This document shows positions 1 through 6,244 of a stretch of 16,310 nt of DNA, piece by piece. The first letter of the stretch is position 1; the number at the start of each line of letters is the position of its first letter. The translations under genes were made by a program, and so were the position numbers. The DNA comes from CAYNGH01 sp964396845 (lineage in GTDB: Bacteria > Vulcanimicrobiota > JAJTBE01 > CAYNGH01): positions 1 through 16,310 of the forward strand of contig CAYNGH010000070.1 in assembly GCA_964396845.1 (NCBI GenBank), written 5' to 3'. The notes below the pieces were generated by a model. It had not been told where the DNA came from and did not search any database. It was given only the letters and a program-made list of their open reading frames with translations.

Positions 1-2
1 AA

Positions 3-836
3 GCCAAGACACCCATCAGCGGGGTCATCGAAGATGTTAACTCCACCACTGGCAAGGCTCTGGTGAGAGCGCCTGCAGTTCCAGTGGAGGTCATGGCTTA
101 TATCGAAGGAAAAATCAAAGAGATTCTTCCCGGTGAAGGCTGTATAGTGGAATCTTTCGGCACATTCATCCAGGGCATTTTCGGCATCGGCGGGGAAACA
201 TTCGGAGAGCTGGTGATGCTTTCTGATGATCCCAACATGGTTATCGAGCCGTCCACCATCAGGGATGAGTTCAAAGGCAAGATTATCGCCGGCGGCGCTC
301 TGGTGACCTATGACGGGGTACACGCAGCTATTAAAGCCGGGGTCAGTGGGATAGTCACCGGAGGCATCTCTGATGCTGACCTTCGGAAGTTCCTGGGATA
401 TGACCTGGGGGTAGCCATCACCGGTTCTGAAAAAATGGGAATCACCCTGGTAACCACCGAAGGATTCGGCAGGATCCCCATGGCGGACAAGACTCTGGGA
501 CTTCTCAAGGCCGGCCAGGGAAGAAAAGCCTCAATAAACGGCGCAACCCAGATCCGGGCAGGAGTCATCCGCCCCGAGGTGATTCTCCCCATGCTGGATC
601 GCCGGGAGGAAGGCCCCAGCAAGGAAAACGAAGCCTCCGGCGGAATGCAGAAAGGCACTGTGGTGCGGATTATCCGGGCTCCCCGTTTTGGAGAAAAGGC
701 CAAAGTCACCGGCCTGCCTGTAGAGTTGCAGACAGTTCAATCAGAAACCAAGGTCCGGGTGGTGGAGATTGAATTTGAAGACGGGGTCAGCTGGACTCTT
801 CCCAGGGCTAATGTGGAGGTAGTGGAGCTTTCGTAA
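3..836 (+). CDS. Unrecognised protein with barrel-sandwich-like and KOW-like parts (5' partial)
   Basis: The frame is open from the left edge, so the start lies outside the window; 277 residues are visible. The GTG at 63 is only an internal codon, because in-frame residues upstream (AKTPISGVIEDVNSTTGKAL) read as part of the same fold. The first ~60 visible residues (ISGVIEDVN, VRAPAVPVEV, GKIKEILPGEG) have the short Gly-turn strands of a biotinyl/lipoyl or RnfC-like barrel-sandwich. The middle is Gly/Ala/Ile-rich (GGALVTYDGVHAAIKAGVSG, ITGGISDADL-type turns). After a charged linker (DRREEGPSKENEASGG), the end from about visible residue 218 starts GTVVRIIRAPRFGEKAKV and resembles a KOW/SH3-like module. 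No signal peptide or membrane helix is visible in this part. The terminator at 859-889 closes the unit. I do not recognise the family and assign no function; the domain resemblances are inferred by eye. Confidence 0.8.
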   Translation, partial: AKTPISGVIEDVNSTTGKALVRAPAVPVEVMAYIEGKIKEILPGEGCIVESFGTFIQGIFGIGGETFGELVMLSDDPNMVIEPSTIRDEFKGKIIAGGALVTYDGVHAAIKAGVSGIVTGGISDADLRKFLGYDLGVAITGSEKMGITLVTTEGFGRIPMADKTLGLLKAGQGRKASINGATQIRAGVIRPEVILPMLDRREEGPSKENEASGGMQKGTVVRIIRAPRFGEKAKVTGLPVELQTVQSETKVRVVEIEFEDGVSWTLPRANVEVVELS

Positions 837-858
837 ATCACCAATGGCGAACTGTCAG

Positions 859-889
859 GGGAGTGGCATTGCCCGCTCCCTTTTTGTTT
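859..889 (+). terminator. Rho-independent terminator
   Basis: An 8-bp stem, GGGAGTGG (859-866) against CCGCTCCC (873-880) with one G-T pair, encloses a 6-base loop. A T-run (TTTTTGTTT, 881-889) follows directly. It lies 23 bases after the stop at 836 and separates that gene from the lipoprotein gene. Confidence 0.85.
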
Positions 890-932
890 CAGGGCAGGTC
901 GAGGCAACTTGTAAAAATCATGCCACACTCAA

Positions 933-961
933 TTGACCCCGGGGAGAACATGTAATACAAT
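933..961 (+). promoter_or_regulatory. Sigma-70-type promoter for the transglutaminase lipoprotein gene
   Basis: TTGACC (933-938) and TACAAT (956-961) are separated by 17 bases; each matches the consensus at five of six positions. Transcription would begin near 968, giving a leader of about 34 bases to the ATG at 1002. The site lies downstream of the terminator of the preceding gene, consistent with an independent transcription unit. Confidence 0.75.
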
Positions 962-1001
962 AGCATAATACAACGATACAGAACAAGGGGTGACTTTTTT
1001 T

Positions 1002-2516
1002 ATGGCAGATCGAAGAAAACTTGTGGTTTCCATGATGATCCTACTGCTGTTAATTTTTGCATCCTGCTCAGGCAGTCATGATGACACACCCCGGCAGACC
1101 GGAGATCAGCTGTTGGAGATTGCCCGTTCTTTCGAAGAAAAAGCATACTACCGCTCCGCCCACAACTATTATGTTGCCGCCCGGAGAGCATATCTGGAGG
1201 AAGAAAACCCCAAAAAGGCCATGGAGTGCCGATGGAAGATATTTGACATGGAGAAAATCATCGACACATACAGCATTGCCGAAGACAAACTTTATGATGA
1301 GATGAAAAAATATAACGAAAGCTACACCACTGAAGATCTGGCTAAATGGCTCCAGGAAGACCGCCTGGTAAAACTTATTATGGACGGGGGGGAGCCTTGG
1401 TATTATGAGAGCTGTTTCACCAACTTATCCTACAGCTACCCCGATGTAATGGAACGGGATGTGGAGCTTCAAAAAAGAATCGACATGTTTGCCGGGATAA
1501 TACTAAATTTTCTGCAAAACAGATCACAAATCAGAACGATCCATTCCAACCCCAGACGGTTCGAAGCATCCCAGCAGTTAAGTGTTCCCCGGGACAGACT
1601 TCCGGAAACAGGCTTATTAAAGGTCTGGTTCCCCTTCCCTATTGAAACCCATGCCCAGAGGGAGATTGAAATCATCGCCATTGCCCCGGAGCAGTTCTGG
1701 AAGCAGGGGCCAGACATCAACGCCGACATAGGATGTGTCTATTTCGAGATTCCTCTTGAACAGCTTGACGGGGACCTGATCATGGAAGTGGGTTTCCGTT
1801 TCACTCATTACGAAACAAACTATGACATCAACCCAGAAGATGTGGGAGAATATGACACCGGGAGTGATCTATACAAGAAGTACACTCGATCCACCACAAA
1901 CACCATGGTGACCCAGGAGATCCGTGAGAAAGCCTGGGAGATTGTGGGAAACGAAACCAACCCTTACCGGCAGGTTCAGCTGATTCAAAAATACATGCTG
2001 GACAATATAAAATATGGCCTTGCTCCCCATATTGCCCAGTATGCCATGGGAATCCCCATATCGGTTTTTGTGAATAATGACGGATATGGCGACTGTGGCG
2101 CTCAGGCCATTTATTTTTCTGCCCTGTGCCGGGGAGTGGGCATCCCCGCCAGAGCTACCGGCGGATATGAACTTCTGATCCCTAACGGAAGCAGTCACTT
2201 CTGGGCGGAGTTTTACCTGCCCAACTACGGATGGATCCCCTTTGACCCCAGTCTGGCAGTGGTGGCATCCCTTTCTCAGTCCACCACCATTGAGGAGAGG
2301 GAGTTGATAATCGATTACCTCTTTGGAAACATGGATCCCTTCCGGCTGATCTTTCAAAACGACACCGATATAGACCTGATCCCCCCCGGCGATGAACCTC
2401 CAGTAACCACCATCGCCTTTCAGATCCCCATGGCGGAATGCCCGGAAATGGAACAAAACCCAACGATAGTAATGCTGGAGTATTTCCGGTGGAGTGTCCG
2501 CCCGGTGGATATGTGA
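1002..2516 (+). CDS. Transglutaminase-like lipoprotein
   Basis: Encodes 504 residues. The N-terminus has positive residues (RRK), a hydrophobic stretch (VVSMMILLLLIF) and a lipobox-like FASC with Cys22, so it is probably a secreted lipoprotein; F at -3 is slightly atypical. A helical, TPR-like section follows (LLEIARSFEEKAYYRSAHNY). The C-terminal half holds a transglutaminase core: YGDCGAQA with Cys365, SSHFWAEF with His399, and WIPFDPSLA with Asp415. The full catalytic triad is present, in the order and spacing of bacterial transglutaminase-like (PF01841-type) proteins. I chose ATG 1002 because AAGGGGTGA (985-993) is a good SD 8 bases upstream; the GTG at 990 lies inside that SD. Substrate unknown: such enzymes may act as proteases, crosslinkers or peptidoglycan/peptide amidases. 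Monocistronic, with its own promoter at 933-961. Confidence 0.9.
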   Translation: MADRRKLVVSMMILLLLIFASCSGSHDDTPRQTGDQLLEIARSFEEKAYYRSAHNYYVAARRAYLEEENPKKAMECRWKIFDMEKIIDTYSIAEDKLYDEMKKYNESYTTEDLAKWLQEDRLVKLIMDGGEPWYYESCFTNLSYSYPDVMERDVELQKRIDMFAGIILNFLQNRSQIRTIHSNPRRFEASQQLSVPRDRLPETGLLKVWFPFPIETHAQREIEIIAIAPEQFWKQGPDINADIGCVYFEIPLEQLDGDLIMEVGFRFTHYETNYDINPEDVGEYDTGSDLYKKYTRSTTNTMVTQEIREKAWEIVGNETNPYRQVQLIQKYMLDNIKYGLAPHIAQYAMGIPISVFVNNDGYGDCGAQAIYFSALCRGVGIPARATGGYELLIPNGSSHFWAEFYLPNYGWIPFDPSLAVVASLSQSTTIEERELIIDYLFGNMDPFRLIFQNDTDIDLIPPGDEPPVTTIAFQIPMAECPEMEQNPTIVMLEYFRWSVRPVDM

Positions 2517-2576
2517 TACTCCAGGCGGGTTGCCGGGCTGACCTTTGGCCCTTTCGGCATACAGCCCGGCAGTATC
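2515..2576. repeat. Nested inverted repeat between convergent genes, possible terminator
   Basis: TGCCGGGCTG (2531-2540) is the exact reverse complement of CAGCCCGGCA (2562-2571), with a 21-base loop. An outer pair, GATACT (2515-2520) and AGTATC (2571-2576), flanks it and shares base 2571. It sits in the 76-base gap between the convergent lipoprotein and Cys-cluster genes, where a bidirectional terminator is expected, but neither side has a T-run, so termination is only inferred. Confidence 0.5.
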
Positions 2577-2592
2577 TGAAAGACTGTAACTG

Positions 2593-3798
2593 TCATTGGG
2601 GTTCCAGCATAACTTCCAGCTGGGACCTCAGGTTTTCGGCATACAGACTACCAAAAGGCTTGATGATGTTATAAACATTATGATGAAGTACCAGAAGCTC
2701 CACCTTGGAAACCCCGAACTTGGCATCGGATGTGTAGGGAGATGAAGCTCTCCGGCGGTATGCAGAGCAATAAAAATACCATGTGAACAGGTGCTCCAGA
2801 ACACAAAGCATGGCCAGACTGTCGGTAAGAGGCTGATGATTCACCAGGTATTTTCTCCACAGCAGGTGCTTCACATAATGTTCAAAATAAACATCCCGCC
2901 AAGGGGCCGGGTTGCGGGAAGCATACTGTGCCAGTTTCCTGGTGTCAATCTCTCTGCCTATGGAGTGGCAGAACAGGACTCCCCCGTTTAGAAGAATCCC
3001 GGTGTTTTCTTTTGTATGCTCATCATCGGAGGATTCCAGAAGGGATAAAAGCCCGTAGGCAATGCTTCTTTCATTCATAAAGAACATTTCGTCCTTTTCG
3101 ATGTCTGCCTTTGAAGCTTCTGTCAACTGCCGGGAAAGCCCCCGGGCATCAATCTCTTCGATACCCTGCGAAACCATGTTGATGTCGGCCATAAGCACCG
3201 GCATAAGCGCCCGCCACAACCTGAATGTGAAAGGCCCGTCCCCCTTGATTCTTTCCCGGACAAAATCCTCCACCAGGTGATAACCTTCCCATGTGGTCCT
3301 GACCCTGGATGAGAAAGCAATCTCCTGACCGATTTTTTCTTCTTTCCTGTGCTCCGACATCCAGCCGTTGATTTCATCCCGATATGATTCGATGGGCCTG
3401 CCCACGTTCTCCCACATCTGACGGCAGATGAAGGAGCCTCCCACATAGACCCCGTCGGGAGTAAGAACCAGGGCGATGGGAAGCTGTCTGCAGGTATATG
3501 GCTTGGCCTCTACCCCCATGACTGAATGAATCCGGCAAAGATTTTGATCATCGAGCATGGGACAGTGGCCATGAATGTTTCGAATCGAAGATATTCCCTT
3601 TTCCTGGTCACAGGTCAATATTTCTTCAGGGCCGGATTTTTCCTGAATCTCCCTGCAAAGATCAGAATTTTTTAAGTTTTCATATTCACGCCGGCTGATA
3701 TGGACATCCCAGTCCTGCCGGCAACACCGGCCACAGCTGATGCATTCATAGTGAAACCCCTGAGGGAAGTGAAGCTCTGGCAACGAATTCTGTGTCAT
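2593..3798 (-). CDS. YkgJ/FliB-like Cys-cluster protein A
   Basis: Encodes 401 residues. The N-terminus carries C-x2-C-x2-CC (ECISCGRCCRQDW: Cys19, 22, 25, 26). A second metal-ligand region follows: GHCPMLDDQNLCRIH (Cys79, Cys88, His91) and KPYTCRQLP (Cys103). This is the layout of the CxxCxxCC family (PF03692), which includes YkgJ and the flagellin lysine N-methylase FliB; the ~400-residue length and CCRQDW resembling CCxxW are closer to FliB than to short YkgJ proteins. Methylation activity is not shown. The C-terminal ~270 residues are mostly helical and unrecognised. ATG 3798 is preferred over the upstream TTG at 3810 because GGAG (3805-3808) sits 6 bases before it. It has a paralogue at 6245-7426. 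No clear promoter was found; the terminator of the barrel gene lies between the two genes, so it is probably transcribed separately. Confidence 0.85.
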   Translation of the reverse strand: MTQNSLPELHFPQGFHYECISCGRCCRQDWDVHISRREYENLKNSDLCREIQEKSGPEEILTCDQEKGISSIRNIHGHCPMLDDQNLCRIHSVMGVEAKPYTCRQLPIALVLTPDGVYVGGSFICRQMWENVGRPIESYRDEINGWMSEHRKEEKIGQEIAFSSRVRTTWEGYHLVEDFVRERIKGDGPFTFRLWRALMPVLMADINMVSQGIEEIDARGLSRQLTEASKADIEKDEMFFMNERSIAYGLLSLLESSDDEHTKENTGILLNGGVLFCHSIGREIDTRKLAQYASRNPAPWRDVYFEHYVKHLLWRKYLVNHQPLTDSLAMLCVLEHLFTWYFYCSAYRRRASSPYTSDAKFGVSKVELLVLHHNVYNIIKPFGSLYAENLRSQLEVMLEPQ

Positions 3799-3877
3799 TG
3801 TAATCTCCAATAAGTTAATCTTGATATTTAGATTTTTGATATGGCAATCAGATACCCTCTATTTTTAAAAGCCCGAT

Positions 3878-3904
3878 AAAAAAGCAGGAAATCTCTCTTC
3901 CTGC
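3878..3904 (-). terminator. Rho-independent terminator of the barrel-protein gene
   Basis: On the minus strand a perfect 7-bp stem, GCAGGAA/TTCCTGC (3898-3904 with 3884-3890), has a 7-base loop and is followed by six T's (3883-3878). It lies about 60 bases beyond the stop of the minus-strand gene at 3966. Confidence 0.85.
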
Positions 3905-3965
3905 CTTGTTCCATATAATTTATAAAGCTCCACTCACAGTTGAATCGATAGGATAAACAGCATCC

Positions 3966-5198
3966 TCAGAATCGAACTCGGACTTTTAACTCCGGCCCCA
4001 CCTTGAAGGGCTTATCTTGATTCCCTTTCACCTTGGGCCCCAGCTTTACCTCCACATTGGCATCCCGGCCAAAAACTGACATGGGGAATTTCTTGGTAAG
4101 CCCGGCAAAAACCTCGTAATTCAGCCTGGTATCCCCTTCTTTTAGATCGTGGGAAATCCCCTGCTGGGCTTCCATACTCCAGCTGAACTTCTGCCCCACA
4201 AGCTCCAGGTTTGCTCCCTTGATTTCCTGCCTGGCCCGGAGATAAGGCACTGTGTTGCCATAAATAAGGTTCTGACTGACCCCTCCCACCAGGTCCAGGC
4301 GAAGGGTCATATCTTCATTCAAATCTCTATCCCAGCGTTTAAAACCGGCAACATCCAGCTTTGAATCGATATGACGGTAAGGCTCATAGTCGAAATCTCC
4401 GCCATCCTGGCCATAGCTTCCCTCAAAGCCGATACGGCCCTGGGTTTTTATGCTTCCCCGGACACCCTGAGAAATATCCCAGTCCCCCTGTTGATAGGAT
4501 TTCCTCAGCTCTGTCCGCATAAGTTCCAATTCGCCCTGAATATAAAGCCTGCCCCCCAGGGAAAGTTCACCGTCACTGTATTTTGGTCTTATCCGGGGTT
4601 TAATGCCCAGGTCATAATCAAAATACTTGATGTTTAAATCATAATCTCCCACCTTGGAGCTGTACTGGGGATTGTCAATAAGCCGGAAATCCTTATCGGA
4701 CCAGGCATCAAACAAGTGGATTGACCCAATCCTTCCCTCATCTTTGTTTTCCTTCGATTCTGCAGACCCCGGCTGTTCCTGACCGTCAACCACATAACTG
4801 TCAGTCCGGGTTGCCTCGCCGGAATAAAAACCGAAGGCATCCTGATCCATGGTGTGCTCAATGTTTGTTTCCGGATTCTGGGCCTCGGGGACAGGCCCTG
4901 GAGTCTGGGCCAGCACTGCCGTGGGGGTCAGGGCGGAAAAAAGAGAAGCCGCGGTGACTGCAACGGTGGTGGCCTTTGTCATGAGGGATTTTAGGCTTGA
5001 TGAAATTCTGTTTTTTGATTTTTTCTGAGATTCATCGGCTCTGACCCTGGACAGATCCATAGTTTTCTCGCCGGGTATCAGGTCATAGCTGACTGAATCC
5101 ACCGGCTCCCGGGTATCCGGGCCGGCAATATCAGGCTTATTAAAGCGCGGAATACTGGAATGATCTATTCTGTATGCCGGTTGTTTAATCGGATCCAA
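3966..5198 (-). CDS. Predicted outer-membrane beta-barrel protein with long pre-signal extension
   Basis: Encodes about 410 residues from TTG 5198. From about residue 120 on, the protein is rich in alternating polar/hydrophobic strands (GGRLYIQGELELMRTELR, ANLELVGQKFSWSMEAQQG) with short turns, and it ends KVRVRF; a C-terminal Phe with aromatic/hydrophobic alternation is the usual BAM recognition signal. A signal peptide is clear at residues 73-97 (MTKATTVAVTAASLF ... PTAVLAQ, cleavage after AVLA), but about 72 residues precede it. TTG 5198 is favoured by a strong SD, AGGGGAG (5208-5214), 9 bases away and by the promoter at 5230-5258, which excludes the longer frame from 5321. Alternative starts are ATG 5060, or ATG 4982, which would give a textbook signal peptide; neither has a convincing SD. 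Specific cargo or function is unknown. Confidence 0.75.
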   Translation of the reverse strand: MDPIKQPAYRIDHSSIPRFNKPDIAGPDTREPVDSVSYDLIPGEKTMDLSRVRADESQKKSKNRISSSLKSLMTKATTVAVTAASLFSALTPTAVLAQTPGPVPEAQNPETNIEHTMDQDAFGFYSGEATRTDSYVVDGQEQPGSAESKENKDEGRIGSIHLFDAWSDKDFRLIDNPQYSSKVGDYDLNIKYFDYDLGIKPRIRPKYSDGELSLGGRLYIQGELELMRTELRKSYQQGDWDISQGVRGSIKTQGRIGFEGSYGQDGGDFDYEPYRHIDSKLDVAGFKRWDRDLNEDMTLRLDLVGGVSQNLIYGNTVPYLRARQEIKGANLELVGQKFSWSMEAQQGISHDLKEGDTRLNYEVFAGLTKKFPMSVFGRDANVEVKLGPKVKGNQDKPFKVGPELKVRVRF

Positions 5199-5229
5199 AA
5201 TACAAATCTCCCCTGAAGCTGTTTTGTTA

Positions 5230-5258
5230 ATTATATCACATTCCAGGATCTGTGTGAA
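5230..5258 (-). promoter_or_regulatory. Sigma-70-type promoter for the barrel-protein gene
   Basis: On the minus strand TTCACA (5258-5253) and TATAAT (5235-5230) are separated by 17 bases; the -10 is a perfect match and the -35 matches five of six. Transcription would start near 5223, upstream of the SD at 5208-5214. Confidence 0.8.
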
Positions 5259-5556
5259 CCAAAACCTTGAAACTATTGAAGTCTGGTGAAATTTTAGTAT
5301 GCATGATTTTACCCACATCATATAGAATTACTCAGAAGCCCCGCCATATCAAGGCTTTTAGCGACATCACGATTTACACTGCATATAAGCCACCGGCAGT
5401 ATCTATAAAAATAACGGAAGTTTTTTTTGACAACTGTTAACAATCTGTTAAGGAAACACCCCTCACTTTCACCCAACCATAAAGAAGACAGGACAAAAGG
5501 CCAAAAATGAAAGCACGATAAAAAACATTCTGAAGAAAAAGGAAAAAGCATAGTAT
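5259..5556. other. Non-coding divergent intergenic region
   Basis: This AT-rich stretch lies between the barrel promoter and the ArsR operator. It holds T8 at 5421-5428, a TTGACA hexamer at 5427-5432 with no good -10 after it, and a direct repeat of CTGTTAA (5434-5440 and 5445-5451) with an 11-base period, which might be a regulator site. A 95-codon open frame on the minus strand (5318-5605) has no SD, runs across the ArsR start and reads like non-coding translation, so I do not call it a gene. Confidence 0.5.
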
Positions 5557-5580
5557 TTAAGAATATTTGCATATACTTAA
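5557..5580. promoter_or_regulatory. Putative ArsR/SmtB-type operator
   Basis: The left arm TTAAGAATAT (5557-5566) and right arm ATATACTTAA (5571-5580) pair at nine of ten positions around a 4-base spacer. The size and AT-richness match the imperfect palindromes bound by ArsR/SmtB dimers. It lies 18 bases before the repressor ATG and contains a -10-like TATACT (5572-5577), so bound repressor would block transcription of its own operon. No convincing -35 box is visible. The autoregulatory role is an inference from position and symmetry. Confidence 0.65.
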
Positions 5581-5598
5581 TTAAATCGGAAAGCTCAT

Positions 5599-5967
5599 AT
5601 GACAAGCATGACAGATATTGATGAAATAGCAGAAATATTTAAAATACTCTCGGTGGGAACAAGAATCCGGATTCTCATTCTTCTTCGAGAGCGCCCTCTT
5701 TGTGTCGGCGCTTTGTCTGGAAAGCTGGGCATCACTCCCTCTGCAGTATCACAGCATTTGCGCATTCTAAGGAATGCCCGGCTGGTTACTGCGACAAGGC
5801 GAGGAAACTTTATTCATTACCAGCTGAATACTGATGTCTTAAAAGAATTTACAAAGACAATAAATTCTTTTTGCTGTAAATGCAAATCTTTCAACCAGAA
5901 ACATGCCGGAAGAGAAACATCCTGTCCTGCCGAAGGCGGGGACTGTTTCCCCCGGCAAAAGCAATAA
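5599..5967 (+). CDS. ArsR/SmtB-family repressor with Cys-rich C-terminal tail
   Basis: Encodes 122 residues. Residues 8-80 form the winged-helix domain: IAEIFKILSVGTRIRILILL, then PLCVGALSGKLGITPSAVSQ with HLRILRNARLV as recognition region, then a wing (TATRRGNFIHYQL). In classical ArsR/CadC sensors the alpha3 motif is ELCVCDL; here it is PLCVGAL, keeping only Cys35. The tail after residue 90 has FCCKCKSF (Cys92, 93, 95) plus Cys109 and Cys116, which could supply metal or thiol ligands. The start ATG 5599 has GGAAAG (5588-5593) 5 bases upstream; ATG 5608 is an alternative. A palindromic operator overlaps the promoter region. Thirty-six bases separate its stop from the 51-residue Cys-rich gene, so the two are probably one operon. 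The inducer (metal, arsenite/antimonite or a reactive thiol stress) cannot be read from sequence. Confidence 0.9.
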   Translation: MTSMTDIDEIAEIFKILSVGTRIRILILLRERPLCVGALSGKLGITPSAVSQHLRILRNARLVTATRRGNFIHYQLNTDVLKEFTKTINSFCCKCKSFNQKHAGRETSCPAEGGDCFPRQKQ

Positions 5968-5989
5968 ACCACAATTAAACCGATATAGC

Positions 5990-6000
5990 AAGGAGGTGAA
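5990..6000 (+). promoter_or_regulatory. Perfect Shine-Dalgarno site of the Cys-rich microprotein
   Basis: AAGGAGGTGAA is fully complementary to the usual 16S rRNA 3' end and sits 3-8 bases (depending on the core chosen) before ATG 6004. It is the strongest ribosome binding site in the window, supports the short frame being translated, and suggests high expression. Confidence 0.8.
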
Positions 6001-6003
6001 AAC

Positions 6004-6159
6004 ATGGAAAACCAGAATTGCCAACAGAACTGCAACTGCCAGAAGAAAAAGGAAAAAACCTTAAAACCCCACAGTTGCGACAATAGGCAAATCCTCGAAT
6101 GCCACGGTGAAACCGACATTCATCTCTGCACAGGAAGTCCTGTTGACAGACCGGAATAA
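6004..6159 (+). CDS. 51-residue Cys-rich protein, possible metal-binding/metallothionein-like
   Basis: A short gene of 51 residues starting MENQNCQQNCNCQKKKEK. It has six Cys (6, 10, 12, 25, 33, 42) and three His (23, 34, 40), with C-x3-C-x-C, then CHGETDIHLC near the end. It has no signal peptide or membrane helix and would be cytoplasmic. It follows the ArsR-type gene by 36 bases behind a perfect SD, in an operon with an apparent auto-regulated operator. The arrangement resembles SmtB controlling the metallothionein SmtA, but the sequence does not match SmtA as I know it, and six Cys is fewer than typical. Alternative roles are a metallochaperone, a small redox protein or a fragment of a larger Cys protein. 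Function is inferred from composition and neighbour only. Confidence 0.75.
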   Translation: MENQNCQQNCNCQKKKEKTLKPHSCDNRQILECHGETDIHLCTGSPVDRPE

Positions 6160-6184
6160 AACCAGATAAAACACTGCCGGATAT

Positions 6185-6219
6185 GGGGCAGGGTGTTGTA
6201 TCATCAGGCAACCTGCCCC
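6185..6219 (+). terminator. Hairpin after the ArsR-microprotein unit, possible terminator
   Basis: GGGGCAGG (6185-6192) pairs exactly with CCTGCCCC (6212-6219), and TTG/CAA can extend the stem across a small bulge. The following bases (GTAAAATTTAT) are AT-rich but not a true T-run, so this may be a weak terminator or attenuator that lets some transcription into the next gene. Confidence 0.5.
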
Positions 6220-6244
6220 GTAAAATTTATCAAGAGAGGCATAT

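Noticed and set aside
63..65. GTG at 63 as the start of the first gene
   Set aside because: The frame is open to the left edge and the upstream residues look like part of the same fold; no SD precedes the GTG.
1869..2456. 195-codon minus-strand frame
   Set aside because: Antisense to the transglutaminase core, whose catalytic triad is clear on the plus strand.
5318..5605. 95-codon minus-strand frame between the barrel and ArsR genes
   Set aside because: No SD, overlaps the ArsR start and operator, Phe/Leu/Ser-rich non-coding look, and sits over a strong minus-strand promoter.
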